Below are positions 1 to 8,657 of a DNA stretch of 64,000 nucleotides, in pieces. The position numbers were made by a program, and so were the translations under genes. The DNA lies in NCBI RefSeq assembly GCF_003937945.1, contig NZ_RSEC01000033.1:1-64000 (forward strand). The letters are read 5' to 3'. A model generated the notes under the pieces. The model ran no database searches, was not told the origin of the DNA, and saw only the letters and a program-made list of their open reading frames with translations. This DNA is from Amycolatopsis eburnea. Its GTDB lineage: Bacteria; Actinomycetota; Actinomycetes; Mycobacteriales; Pseudonocardiaceae. How positions within the stretch are numbered: position 1 is the stretch's first letter; each line of letters starts with the position of its first letter.

Positions 1-78
1 CACATCCCGTCAAAGACCCAAGGGTCAGTCGTTCATAGGGTCAGACCCTGGCGGGAGGTGCTCACCCCCATCCTCTCT

Positions 79-126
79 GTCGTTCATGTCGTCTCGCGAG
101 GTGAACGACCCTTTCATGACATCGCG
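79..126. repeat. Intergenic hairpin repeat, family A, copy 1 (partial)
   Basis: GTCGTTCA and TGAACGAC form short arms around a GTCGTC-type spacer, followed by CCTTTCATGACATCGCG. This is the core of the element found complete at 14790, 33366 and 49484, but the left outer arm (CATGAAAGG) is missing here. A degenerate fragment (GTCGTTCATAGGGTCAGACC) lies just upstream at about 28-47. Confidence 0.75.
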
Positions 127-237
127 AACCGCCGAACCGGGCCGGCGACGCGAGCGAACGAGTCGGTCGAGGCTCCGGCCGCAACCCACATCCTGGGCAC
201 GCTGGGCTCACTCCCCGCCGTCTGCCACCATCAGGCC

Positions 238-1416
238 ATGACGGCCCGGGCCGACGCTCCACAGAGGACGGACGCGCGCGGCGCCCGCCGCAGTGCCAGT
301 GCGAGTGCCGTCCTGCGCGCGATCCTCGACGAGGGGCCGATCGCGCGCAGCACCATCGCGCGCCGGACCGGGTTGTCCGCCGCCGCCGTCAGCGGGCACA
401 CCGCCGGGCTGCTCCGGCTCGGCCTGCTGCACGAACTGCCGGGAACCGAAAAGCGCGTCGGGCGGCCGCACGTGCCGGTCGACCTGGACACCGGGCGGCA
501 CGTCGCCGGCGCGTTGCACCTGGCCGTGCACCACGCCACCGTCGCGCTGCTCGACGTGCGCGGGAACGTCCTGGTGCAGCACGAAGAACCGCACGACGGC
601 CTCGCCGCCGAGGACGTGCTGGCGCGGGCCGCCGAAATCCTCGACGACCTCCTGCTCGGGCACGCGCCGGACCGCGAGCCGCTCGGGCTCGGGGTCGCCA
701 CCGGGGGCTGGGTCGACCGCGCGTCCGGCACCGTGGTCGAACACCCGCTGCTGGGCTGGCGGGACGTCCCGGTGCGCGACCTGCTGACCGCCTCGACCGG
801 GCTCACCGTCGCGGTCGACGGCCACGCGCGCTCGCTGGTGCACGCCGAGCAGCTCTTCGGGCACCCGCGGGCGCGCGAAAGCGTCGTGCAGTTGTTCACC
901 GGCAACGTCGTCGACGCCGCGTTCGCGACCGGGGGCACCGTGCACCACGGGCCGCGCTCGGCCGCCGGCGCGGTCGCGCACCTGCCGGTCGACGACAGCG
1001 CCGAAGCGTGCCGGTGCGGGCGGACCGGCTGTCTCGAAGCCACGGTCTCGGAAGCGACCCTCGCGCGCAACGCGGGCATGCCTTTTCCGGATCTGCTCGC
1101 GCTCGCGGCGGCCGGCGAAACCGCGGCGGTGCGGCTGTTCCACGACCGCGCGCGGCTCATCGGCCAGGCCGCCGCGCTCCTGCTCGACGTGCTCAACCCG
1201 GCCGTGCTCGTGGTGGTCGACCGGAGCATAGCGGGCGTGCCCGGCTGCCTTCCCGCCATCCGGGACGAGGTCGGCATCCGCTCCCTTCGCCCGGACAGCG
1301 CGGAAACCGTTGTGGGCACGAGCTTCCCGGGCACGGAGCTGGCCACCGCCGGCGGCGCGGTCCTGCTCGACCTCCTCTACGACGACCCGAGTTATTTCAC
1401 GAACTCGCAAAATTGA
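238..1416 (+). CDS. ROK-family transcriptional regulator
   Basis: 392 aa. Residues about 20-75 form a winged helix-turn-helix (RSTIARRTGLSAAAVSGHTA), followed by a sugar-kinase-like ROK domain. The ROK zinc motif is visible as CRCGRTGCLEA near residue 255. The conserved catalytic-type Asp lies in VAVDGHARSL and the zinc His in AVAHLPV. ROK regulators usually bind a sugar or phosphosugar and repress a nearby operon. The gene ends 67 nt before a transport/oxidation operon on the same strand, so that operon is its most likely target, although ROK proteins rarely control sulfur genes. The ATG at 238 was chosen because the frame upstream runs through repeat 79-126 and looks non-coding. No clear Shine-Dalgarno is seen. 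The effector is unknown. Confidence 0.85.
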   Translation: MTARADAPQRTDARGARRSASASAVLRAILDEGPIARSTIARRTGLSAAAVSGHTAGLLRLGLLHELPGTEKRVGRPHVPVDLDTGRHVAGALHLAVHHATVALLDVRGNVLVQHEEPHDGLAAEDVLARAAEILDDLLLGHAPDREPLGLGVATGGWVDRASGTVVEHPLLGWRDVPVRDLLTASTGLTVAVDGHARSLVHAEQLFGHPRARESVVQLFTGNVVDAAFATGGTVHHGPRSAAGAVAHLPVDDSAEACRCGRTGCLEATVSEATLARNAGMPFPDLLALAAAGETAAVRLFHDRARLIGQAAALLLDVLNPAVLVVVDRSIAGVPGCLPAIRDEVGIRSLRPDSAETVVGTSFPGTELATAGGAVLLDLLYDDPSYFTNSQN

Positions 1417-1483
1417 CCCTCCGTCCGGCGTCCGCGAACAATTGCCCGCAACCCCGCCGACTCCCGGAACGGACGAAACCACC

Positions 1484-2503
1484 GTGAAGAAAACCTTGCC
1501 CTTGCTCGCCTTCGCCGCCGCGCTGCTGGCCGGTTGCGCTTCGGCGACGGCCACCGGTGCGCCCGGGCAACCCGAGAAGCTGGAGCTGCGCTACCAGGGC
1601 AACGCCAACGCCGTGAGCCTGCCCGAACTCGCCGAAGACCTGGGCTACTTCGGCCCGGTCAAGCTGAAGTGGGTCGGCAACACGATCAGCGGCCCGCAGG
1701 ACATCCAGTCCGCGGCCACCGACCAGACCGACTTCGGCGGCGCCTTCACCGGCGCGGTCGTCAAGCTCGTCGAAGCCGGTGCGCCGGTCAAGGCGGTCGT
1801 CAACTACTACGGCTCCGACGACAAGGCGTTCATCGGCTTCTACACCAAAGAGGACAGTCCGATCCGGACCGCCCGCGACCTGATCGGCAAGAAGGTCGGC
1901 GTCAACACCGCGGGCGCGAACCTGGAAGCCGCGCTCGACACGTGGCTGAAGGGCCAGGGCCTGACCGGCGACGAGATCAAGCAGGTCCAGCTGGTCGTCA
2001 TCCCGCCGGTGAACGCCGAGCAGGCGCTGCGCAACGGCCAGCTCGACGTCGCCGCGCTGCAGGGCGTCCTGCAGGACCACGCCCTCGCCGCCGGCGGCAT
2101 CCGCCCGCTCTTCAGCGACGTGCAGGCGTTCGGCCCGTACAACGGCGGGCCGTACGTGCTGCGCACCGACTTCATCAAGAAGTACCCGGAGACCACGAAG
2201 ATCTTCGTCTCCGCGGTGGCCCGCGCCATCGAATGGGAACGCACCACTCCCCGCGACCAGGTGATCGCCCGCTTCACGAAGATCATCCAGGCCCGCGGCC
2301 GCAACGAAAGCACCGAGACGCTCAAGTACTGGAAGAGCGTCGGCCTCACCCACGGCGGCCTGATCTCCGACCAGGACTACACCCTCTGGGAGCCGTGGCT
2401 GAAGCAGCAGGGCTACCTCAAGGGCGACAAGATCGACACTTCGAAGCTCTACACCAACGAATTCAACCCCTACCGCGACGGCGCCCCGGCGGTGACCAAG
2501 TGA
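1484..2503 (+). CDS. ABC transporter substrate-binding lipoprotein (SsuA/TauA-like)
   Basis: 339 aa starting at GTG. A lipoprotein signal peptide (KKTLPLLAFAAALLAGC) gives a lipobox LAGC with the acylated Cys near residue 18. The rest resembles the NMT1/SsuA periplasmic-binding fold of nitrate, sulfonate and taurine transporters: LPELAEDLGYF at the N-terminus, then KKVGVNTAGANLE and ALRNGQLDVAALQG. It should capture the substrate outside the membrane for the ATPase and permease that follow. It overlaps the ATPase gene by 4 nt (GTGA). With a DszA/NtaA-type monooxygenase and a TauD-type dioxygenase in the same operon, an aliphatic sulfonate or other organosulfur compound is the likely ligand. 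This is inferred from context. Confidence 0.88.
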   Translation: MKKTLPLLAFAAALLAGCASATATGAPGQPEKLELRYQGNANAVSLPELAEDLGYFGPVKLKWVGNTISGPQDIQSAATDQTDFGGAFTGAVVKLVEAGAPVKAVVNYYGSDDKAFIGFYTKEDSPIRTARDLIGKKVGVNTAGANLEAALDTWLKGQGLTGDEIKQVQLVVIPPVNAEQALRNGQLDVAALQGVLQDHALAAGGIRPLFSDVQAFGPYNGGPYVLRTDFIKKYPETTKIFVSAVARAIEWERTTPRDQVIARFTKIIQARGRNESTETLKYWKSVGLTHGGLISDQDYTLWEPWLKQQGYLKGDKIDTSKLYTNEFNPYRDGAPAVTK

Positions 2504-3273
2504 TCGCCCTCCGCTCGGTAACCAAGACCTTCGGCGCCCTCACCGCCCTCGACGACGTCTCCCTCGACATCGCCGACGGAACATTTCTCTCCCTCGTCGG
2601 GCCCAGCGGGTCCGGCAAGTCGACGCTGCTGGACCTGCTCGGCGGGCTCACCACGCCGACGTCCGGCGAGGTGCTCATCGACGGCGAGCCGGTGCGCGGC
2701 CCCGGCCTCGACCGCGGCGTCGTCTTCCAGCAGTACGCGCTGTTCCCGTGGCGCACCGCCCGCGCGAACGTCGAGTTCGGCCTCGAAGGCGGCCCGCTCG
2801 GCAAGCGGCAGCGCGCGGAGCGGGCCCGCGAATACCTCGACCTGGTCGGGCTTTCCGGCTTCGAGGACCGCTACCCGCACGAGCTGTCCGGCGGGATGAA
2901 GCAGCGGGTCGCGATCGCCCGCAGCCTCGCCTACGACCCGGCGGTGCTGCTGATGGACGAGCCGTTCGCCGCGCTCGACGCGCAGACCCGCGAGCAGCTC
3001 CAGGAAGAGCTGCTGCGGATCTGGCGCCGTACCGGCAAGACGATCGTATTCATCACCCACGGCATCGACGAAGCCGTCTACTTGGGACAGCGGGTCGCCG
3101 TGCTGACGTCGCGGCCGGGCCGGCTCAAGGCCGTCGTCGACGTCGACCTCGGCGACCGCAGCGGCGACGTCCGCTCCGATCCGGCGTTCGGCAGGCAGCG
3201 CCACCGGCTCTGGGAACTGCTGCACGACGAGGTCCGCAAGGCGGCCGAACACGAACGGAGCGCGGCGCGATGA
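2500..3273 (+). CDS. ABC transporter ATP-binding protein (SsuB/TauB-like)
   Basis: 257 aa. Walker A GPSGSGKST near residue 37, Q-loop FQQYALFPW, signature LSGGMKQR, Walker B VLLMDEPFAALD and switch His in FITHGIDEA. The order and length match the nitrate/sulfonate/taurine ATPase family. The GTG start at 2500 overlaps the stop of the binding-protein gene, which implies translational coupling. It powers import through the permease encoded next. The substrate is inferred from the neighbouring oxidases. Confidence 0.92.
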   Translation: MIALRSVTKTFGALTALDDVSLDIADGTFLSLVGPSGSGKSTLLDLLGGLTTPTSGEVLIDGEPVRGPGLDRGVVFQQYALFPWRTARANVEFGLEGGPLGKRQRAERAREYLDLVGLSGFEDRYPHELSGGMKQRVAIARSLAYDPAVLLMDEPFAALDAQTREQLQEELLRIWRRTGKTIVFITHGIDEAVYLGQRVAVLTSRPGRLKAVVDVDLGDRSGDVRSDPAFGRQRHRLWELLHDEVRKAAEHERSAAR

Positions 3274-4112
3274 CGACCACCCTCGAAGGCCCGGCGGTCC
3301 ACAAAGGACTCGTAGCCCCGCCTCCAAAACCGCGCCGGCTCGCCGGAAAGCTCACCCGCGCGGTGCACGCGTCCGCGGCGGTCGTGCTGTTCGTGGCGCT
3401 CTGGGAGCTGATCCCCCGGTTCGTCCTCGACGAGAGCACGCGCACGTTCCTGCCCCCGCTGTCGGAGGACCTCCAAGCGCTCTGGGAACTGATCCTCGAT
3501 GGCCAGCTGGCCGAGCACCTGCTGGCCAGCATCGGCCGGTCGGCCGCCGGGTTCGCGATCGCCGTCGCGGTCGCGGTCCCGCTCGGGCTGCTGATCGGCT
3601 GGTACCGGCCGGTCGCCCGGTTCCTGCAGCCGCTGCTGGAACTGGCCCGCAACACCGCCGCGCTGGCCCTGCTCCCGGTGTTCACGCTGCTGCTGGGCAT
3701 CGGCGAGCTGTCCAAGGTCAGCCTGGTGGTCTACGCCTGCGTGTGGCCGGTGCTGCTCAACACGATCGCCGGCGTGCACACCGTCGACCCGCTGCTGGTC
3801 AAGGCGGCCCGCTCGCTCGGGCTGTCGAGCCCGCGGCTGTTCCGGAAGGTGATCCTGCCGTCGGCGGTGCCGACGGTGTTCACCGGCATCCGGATGGCGG
3901 CGTCCTACTCGATCCTCGTGCTGGTGGCCGCCGAGATGGTCGGCGCGAAGGCCGGGCTCGGCTACCTGATCAACACCACGCAGGTGAACTTCCTCATCCC
4001 CCAGATGTACGCCGGGATCATCGCGGTCTCACTGCTCGGCGTGCTCGTCAACCAGGGCTTCGTCGCGCTCGAACGACGGTTCTCGACCTGGCGCCCCAAG
4101 GAGAAACCATGA
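3270..4112 (+). CDS. ABC transporter permease (SsuC/TauC-like)
   Basis: 280 aa with about six hydrophobic segments, the first near residues 28-48. The BPD_transp_1 coupling helix region contains LVKAARSLGLSSPRLFRKV, the EAA-type loop that contacts the ATPase. The ATG at 3270 overlaps the ATPase stop by 4 nt. It forms the membrane channel of the importer encoded from 1484 on. Length and position match SsuC-type permeases. Confidence 0.92.
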   Translation: MTTTLEGPAVHKGLVAPPPKPRRLAGKLTRAVHASAAVVLFVALWELIPRFVLDESTRTFLPPLSEDLQALWELILDGQLAEHLLASIGRSAAGFAIAVAVAVPLGLLIGWYRPVARFLQPLLELARNTAALALLPVFTLLLGIGELSKVSLVVYACVWPVLLNTIAGVHTVDPLLVKAARSLGLSSPRLFRKVILPSAVPTVFTGIRMAASYSILVLVAAEMVGAKAGLGYLINTTQVNFLIPQMYAGIIAVSLLGVLVNQGFVALERRFSTWRPKEKP

Positions 4113-5416
4113 TGCACCTCAACGCGTTCGTGATGCCGAACGGCCACCACGAAGCCGCGTGGCGGCACCCCTCGACCGACCCGGTCCGCGCCCGGACGCT
4201 GCAGCACTACGCCGACATCGCGCGGACGGCCGAGCGCGGCAAGCTCGATTCGCTCTTCCTCGCCGACGGCGTCGCCCTCTGGGGCAACGTGAAGCACAAC
4301 TCCCACAGCCACTTCGAACCGCTGACACTGCTTTCGGCGCTCGCCGCCAGCACGGTCCACATCGGACTCATCGCGACCGCGTCCACGACCTACAACGAGC
4401 CCTACCACCTCGCCCGCAAGTTCGCCTCGCTCGACCACCTCTCCGGCGGCCGCGCGGGCTGGAACATCGTCACCTCGGCGGGCATCGACGAGGCGCGCAA
4501 CTTCAACCTGGCCAAGCGGCCGTCGCACGCGGCCCGCTACGAACGCGCGGACGAGTTCGTCGACGTCGTGAAGAAGCTCTGGGACAGCTGGGACGACGAC
4601 GCCGCGCTCGTCGACCGGGCCAGCGGGATCTACGCCGACGCCGAGCGCATCCGGGCGATCGAGCACGACGGCCCGCACTTCCAGGTGCACGGCCCGCTCA
4701 ACATCGAACGCCCGCCGCAGGGCCACCCGCTGCTCGTGCAGGCCGGATCCTCGGAGACCGGCAAGGAGTACGCGGCCCGGCACGCCGAGGCCGTGTTCAC
4801 CGCGCAGCAGACGTTCGCCGAGGGCAAGGCGTTCTACGACGACGTCAAGGGCAGGCTCGCGAAGTACGGCCGCACCCCGGACGAGATCAAGATCCTCCCC
4901 GGCATCTCCCCCATCCTCGGCCGCACCGAAGCCGAAGCGCGCGAACGGGAAGCCGAGCTGAACGCGCTGATCACGCCGGACTACGGGCTGCGGCAGCTGT
5001 CGAAGATGCTCGACCACGACGTCACCGGCTACCCGCTGGACGGGCCGCTGCCGGAGGTCGGCAGCTTCACCGAGGGCGGCCAGAGCCGGTTCGAGCTGGT
5101 CGTCGGCCTGGCCCGGCGCGAAGACCTCACCATCCGGCAGCTCCTGGAACGGCTGGCGGGCGGGCGCGGGCACCGCGTCTTCGCCGGCACGCCGGTCCAG
5201 GTCGCCGACGAGCTGGAGGCGTGGTTCACCGGCGGCGCCGCCGACGGCTTCAACGTCATGCCGCCCACCCTGCCCGGCGGGCTCGACGACTTCGTCGACC
5301 TCGTCGTCCCGGAGCTGCAGCGGCGCGGGCTGTTCCGCACCGAGTACTCCGGCACCACCCTGCGCGAGCACTACGGGCTCGCGCGTCCCGTCACCCGAGT
5401 CAAGGAGCCCGCATGA
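4109..5416 (+). CDS. Flavin-dependent monooxygenase, NtaA/SnaA/DszA family
   Basis: 435 aa. Luciferase-like TIM-barrel monooxygenase of the NtaA/SnaA/DszA subgroup. Visible landmarks are RTAERGKLDSLFLADG, GLIATASTTYNEPYHLARKF, the family block LSGGRAGWNIVTS, and HPLLVQAGSSETGKEYAARHAE. Such enzymes use FMNH2 from a separate reductase to oxidise sulfur- or nitrogen-containing substrates. No reductase gene is present nearby. Two ATGs in a row (4109, 4112) follow GGAGAAACC; the first overlaps the permease stop by 4 nt and was chosen. The operon context points to C-S bond cleavage for sulfur scavenging, but the substrate is not determined. Confidence 0.88.
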   Translation: MMHLNAFVMPNGHHEAAWRHPSTDPVRARTLQHYADIARTAERGKLDSLFLADGVALWGNVKHNSHSHFEPLTLLSALAASTVHIGLIATASTTYNEPYHLARKFASLDHLSGGRAGWNIVTSAGIDEARNFNLAKRPSHAARYERADEFVDVVKKLWDSWDDDAALVDRASGIYADAERIRAIEHDGPHFQVHGPLNIERPPQGHPLLVQAGSSETGKEYAARHAEAVFTAQQTFAEGKAFYDDVKGRLAKYGRTPDEIKILPGISPILGRTEAEAREREAELNALITPDYGLRQLSKMLDHDVTGYPLDGPLPEVGSFTEGGQSRFELVVGLARREDLTIRQLLERLAGGRGHRVFAGTPVQVADELEAWFTGGAADGFNVMPPTLPGGLDDFVDLVVPELQRRGLFRTEYSGTTLREHYGLARPVTRVKEPA

Positions 5417-6309
5417 CCGCGATCAGCACCGACGTCCGCAAGATCACCGGGAGGATCGGCGCCGAGATCGTCGGCTTCGACCCCACCGGCGACCTCGACG
5501 CGGCCCAGGTCGCCTTCCTGACCGAAGCGCTGCACGAGCACAAGGCGCTGGTCTTCCGGGGCGTCGAGCTCGACGACGAGGGCCAGCAGCGCTTCGCCGC
5601 GCACTTCGGCGAGCTGACCAAGGCGCACCCGACGGTGCCCGCCGTCGACGGCGCCCCGACGATCCTGCCCGTCGACAGCGAGCAGGGCCGCGCCAACCAC
5701 TGGCACACCGACGTCACCTTCGTGCTCAACCCGCCGCAGGCCAGCACCCTGCGCAGCCTCGTGGTGCCGCCCTACGGCGGGGAGACGCTGATCGCGAACG
5801 CGGCGGCGGCCTACCGCGACCTGCCGGAGCCGCTGCGGGCGTTCGCCGACACGCTGCGTGCGGTGCACACCAACGACTACGACTACGTCCAGCCGCCGGA
5901 GACGGTGGACGAGAAGGAACAGGCCCGCCGCGCCCAGTTCGTCTCGCGCAAGTACCGGACCGTGCACCCGGTGGTGCGGGTGCACCCGGTGACCGGCGAG
6001 CGCGGGCTGTTCATCGGCGGCTTCGCGCAGCGGATCGAAGGCCTGTCGGTCACCGAGTCGCGGGATCTGCTGCGGCTGCTGCAGTCCTACGTGACGCGGC
6101 CGGAGAACGTCGTGCGCGTGGCGTGGGAGCCGAACCAGCTGGTGCTGTTCGACAACCGGATCACGCAGCACTACGCGATCGACAACTACGACGGCCTCCC
6201 CCGGCGGCTCAACCGCGTCACGATCGCCGGCGACGTCCCGGCGGGCATCGACGGGCGGCCGAGCGAGTCGCTCGAAGGTGACGCGTCGCACTACACCTCT
6301 GTGGCTTAG
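5413..6309 (+). CDS. TauD/TfdA-family Fe(II)/2-oxoglutarate dioxygenase
   Basis: 298 aa. Iron ligands are visible as HWHTD (H-x-D) and a distal His in ITQHYAID, with the 2-oxoglutarate-binding Arg in RRLNRVTI. The family hydroxylates carbons next to sulfonate, sulfate or phenoxy groups so that the product falls apart. It is the last gene of a five-gene operon in which all four junctions overlap by exactly 4 nt (ATGA or GTGA). Together with the importer and the flavin monooxygenase it suggests two alternative desulfonation routes. Substrate specificity cannot be read from the sequence. Confidence 0.9.
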   Translation: MTAISTDVRKITGRIGAEIVGFDPTGDLDAAQVAFLTEALHEHKALVFRGVELDDEGQQRFAAHFGELTKAHPTVPAVDGAPTILPVDSEQGRANHWHTDVTFVLNPPQASTLRSLVVPPYGGETLIANAAAAYRDLPEPLRAFADTLRAVHTNDYDYVQPPETVDEKEQARRAQFVSRKYRTVHPVVRVHPVTGERGLFIGGFAQRIEGLSVTESRDLLRLLQSYVTRPENVVRVAWEPNQLVLFDNRITQHYAIDNYDGLPRRLNRVTIAGDVPAGIDGRPSESLEGDASHYTSVA

Positions 6310-6348
6310 TCAGCGCGTCGCGAGTCGTTTCCCCGGCCGGGCCGAGCG

Positions 6349-6397
6349 CCCCAATGTGGCGTTCGGTGCGTTGGACGCAACCAACGCCACATTGGGG
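6349..6397. repeat. Intergenic inverted repeat, family B, copy 1
   Basis: Long inverted repeat with outer arms CCCCAATGTGGCGTT / AACGCCACATTGGGG and an imperfect centre (GGTGCG..CGCAACC). It lies 40 nt after the dioxygenase stop and could end that transcript, although no T-run follows. A second, more perfect copy is at 23237-23289. Confidence 0.8.
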
Positions 6398-6452
6398 TTT
6401 TCTCAGCCGTGCGCGACTCCCGAGAAAGTCCCATCGGGCGCATTCCCGTCGC

Positions 6453-6478
6453 GTTAGCCCCCGTCCGCGCCCGGGTAA
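6453..6478 (+). promoter_or_regulatory. SigB/SigF-type promoter for the hydrolase at 6505
   Basis: GTTA at 6453-6456, 16-nt spacer, GGGTAA at 6473-6478. It is followed by a 26-nt leader that carries GGAAGGAG. Confidence 0.65.
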
Positions 6479-6504
6479 CCGGGTGCGGACGGAAGGAGTG
6501 CGGT

Positions 6505-7440
6505 GTGGTCAGCGTGCAGGCGAAGGTACGGATGGCGCTGCTGCGGGCGTCGGGCCAGAAACGGTTCTACGACAACGCGAAGGCGCTGCACCACCGGTTG
6601 CCGCGGCACCAGAAGCCGTCGATGGCCCGGCCGCCGCGGAAGGTCCGGCGGCGGTGCGACGTCGAGCGGCGCGAGGTGCACGGCTTCCCGTGCTTCACCT
6701 TCCGGCCGCGCGATGGCGTTTCGAGCGACCTGCACGTCCTGCACCTGCACGGCGGCGGGTTCGTCGAACAGGTCGAGAAGCACCACTGGAAGTACGCCGC
6801 CGACCTGGTGTCCCGGCTGGGCTGCGCGGTGACGCTGCCGGTGTACCCGCTGGTCCCGCACCACGACCACACGGCGACGATCCCGATGGTGCAGGCGGTC
6901 TACGACGGGATCGACGCCAGGCGCGTCGTGGTCTCCGGCGACTCCGCGGGCGGGTCGCTCGCCCTGGCGATCGCCCAGGACCTGCGCGCGGCCGGGCGGC
7001 CGCAGCCCGAGCGGCTGGTGCTGTACTCGCCGTGGCTGGACGTGCTGCTGGAGGACCCGGTTTCGGAGCTGCTCGACGAGACCGACCCGATGCTCGGCAT
7101 CGCCGGGCTGCGGGAGGCGGGCCGGATGTACGCCGAAGGCACCACTCCGCACGACCCGCGTGTCAGCCCGATCCACGCCGACCTCAGCGGGCTCGCGCCG
7201 ATCACGCTGTTCATCGGCACGCGCGACGTCCTGCTGCCGGACTGCCGCCGGTTCCGCTCCCGGGCGCGGGAGGCCGGGACGGAGCTGGACTACCGCGAGT
7301 ACCCCGGGATGTTCCACAACTGGCTGATGCAGGCCATCCCGGAGGGCCGCGAAGCGATGAACCACGTGGAGCGGCTGCTGCGCCGCCCGGTCAATGCCCC
7401 GTCCGAGCCTGGTCGCGGAAGCAGTCCCACGCCTGGCTGA
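6505..7440 (+). CDS. Alpha/beta hydrolase (HSL-type esterase)
   Basis: 311 aa. Hormone-sensitive-lipase-type alpha/beta fold: oxyanion-hole motif HGGGF near residues 82-86, nucleophile elbow GDSAGG with Ser about 147, Asp about 241 in IGTRDVLLPD, and His about 271 in PGMFHNW. It likely hydrolyses short acyl esters or a related small substrate. The GTG at 6505 was chosen because GGAAGGAG sits 6 nt upstream; a later ATG (6532) would cut conserved sequence. There is no signal peptide. The 3' end overlaps the convergent amidohydrolase gene by 50 nt, an unusually long tail-to-tail overlap, and the last residues (SEPGRGSSPTPG) look like read-through filler. Confidence 0.85.
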   Translation: MVSVQAKVRMALLRASGQKRFYDNAKALHHRLPRHQKPSMARPPRKVRRRCDVERREVHGFPCFTFRPRDGVSSDLHVLHLHGGGFVEQVEKHHWKYAADLVSRLGCAVTLPVYPLVPHHDHTATIPMVQAVYDGIDARRVVVSGDSAGGSLALAIAQDLRAAGRPQPERLVLYSPWLDVLLEDPVSELLDETDPMLGIAGLREAGRMYAEGTTPHDPRVSPIHADLSGLAPITLFIGTRDVLLPDCRRFRSRAREAGTELDYREYPGMFHNWLMQAIPEGREAMNHVERLLRRPVNAPSEPGRGSSPTPG

Positions 7441-8578
7441 CCAGGGCCGGGTGGGTGCGCAGGTCGATCGCCGTGCGGGCCAGTGCCGCCGCCGAGGCCA
7501 GCAACGCCGACCGGCCGCGGGGGCTCGCCGCCGCGGCCGCGAACTCGGGGGTGTGGTCGGAGTACTCCTCCGCCGTGATCGCGACGAACGGGTGGATGGC
7601 CGGGACGCGGACGCTGACGTCGCCGACGTCCGACGAGCCCAGGAACACCCCCGGGGCCGGCGGCGTGGCGTGGATGCCGCACGCGGCCAGGTGCTCGGTG
7701 AACCGCTCGGACAGCACCGGGTTGTCGCGGAAGTGCGCGTAGCCGCGGCCGACGCGCTCGACGTCCACCTTCGCGCCGGTCGCCAGCGCCGCACCCTGCG
7801 CGCCCGCCGTGACGTCCTCGACCAGGCTGTCCAGCGCGCCGGTCGTCAGCGCGCGGAGCCCGAAGCGGCCCTCGGCGCGGTCCGGGACGATGTTGGTCGC
7901 CTCGCCGCCGTGGGTGATGATGCCCTGGATGTGCGAGCCCGCGGGCAGGCGCTGGCGCAGCGCGGACATCGCGCCGAACATCTGGATCAGCGCGGCGAGG
8001 GCGTCGATGCCCGCCTCCGGGTCGCCGGTCGGGTGCGCGGCGCGGCCGTGGAAGGTCACCTTCACCTCCACCTGCGCGGTCAGCGGGGCCCACGACCACG
8101 AGTGGACGCCGGGGTGGACCATCAGCGCCGCGTCCACCTCGTCGAAGACACCGGCTTCGGCGAGCGCGACCTTGCCGCCGCCGCGTTCCTCCGCGGGGCA
8201 GCCGACCACGAGCAGCGAGCCCGGGCTGTCCGCCAGCACCTCGCGCGCCGCCAGCGCGGCGCCGAGCCCGGCCGCGGCGATGAGGTTGTGCCCGCAGGCG
8301 TGTCCCAGCCCCGGCAGCGCGTCGTATTCGAGCAGCAGCGCGACGCACGGCCGCCCGTCGCCGGCCCGCGCGGTGAACGCCGTCGGCAGCCCGGCGACGC
8401 CGCGCTCCACCTCGAAGCCGTCGTCGGCCAGCTCCTGCGTCAGGCGTTCGGCCGCCGCGTGCTCCTCATAGGACAGTTCCGGGTGCTCGTGCAGCGCGGT
8501 GGCGACCGCCCACAGCCGCTCGTCCAGCAGCTCGACCCGCTCGTCCGCCCGCTCGTGCAGCTCCTCGTGCCACTCCAT
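7391..8578 (-). CDS. M20-family amidohydrolase (AbgB/PM20D2-like)
   Basis: 395 aa. Zinc-peptidase fold of the M20 family: HPELSYEEH near the N-terminus, EYDALPGLGHACGHN, CPAEERGGGK, and dimerisation-domain landmarks FHGRAAHPTGDPEAGIDAL and THGGEATNIVPD. Family members cleave amide bonds of N-acyl amino acids or aminobenzoyl-glutamate. The ATG at 8578 is preferred: a GGGTAT box ends 10 nt before it and no ribosome site fits, so the transcript is probably leaderless. It is divergent from the PLP decarboxylase gene. The substrate is unknown. Confidence 0.87.
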   Translation of the reverse strand: MEWHEELHERADERVELLDERLWAVATALHEHPELSYEEHAAAERLTQELADDGFEVERGVAGLPTAFTARAGDGRPCVALLLEYDALPGLGHACGHNLIAAAGLGAALAAREVLADSPGSLLVVGCPAEERGGGKVALAEAGVFDEVDAALMVHPGVHSWSWAPLTAQVEVKVTFHGRAAHPTGDPEAGIDALAALIQMFGAMSALRQRLPAGSHIQGIITHGGEATNIVPDRAEGRFGLRALTTGALDSLVEDVTAGAQGAALATGAKVDVERVGRGYAHFRDNPVLSERFTEHLAACGIHATPPAPGVFLGSSDVGDVSVRVPAIHPFVAITAEEYSDHTPEFAAAAASPRGRSALLASAAALARTAIDLRTHPALVSQAWDCFRDQARTGH

Positions 8579-8588
8579 GCCCACCGGA

Positions 8589-8613
8589 ATACCCCTACCA
8601 CGTCCGGTCACAC
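8589..8613 (-). promoter_or_regulatory. SigB/SigF-type promoter, leaderless, for the amidohydrolase at 8578
   Basis: On the minus strand GTGT (8613-8610), 15-nt spacer, GGGTAT (8594-8589). The -10 hexamer ends 10 nt before the ATG. Confidence 0.65.
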
Positions 8614-8622
8614 CAGCGGGGG

Positions 8623-8648
8623 GTTTCACCCGGTGTGCCGGTGGTTAC
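8623..8648 (+). promoter_or_regulatory. SigB/SigF-type promoter (imperfect -10), leaderless, for the decarboxylase at 8658
   Basis: GTTT at 8623-8626, 16-nt spacer, GGTTAC at 8643-8648 (third G replaced by T). It ends 9 nt before the ATG. It is divergent from the amidohydrolase promoter. Confidence 0.5.
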
Positions 8649-8657
8649 CCGCCGACG

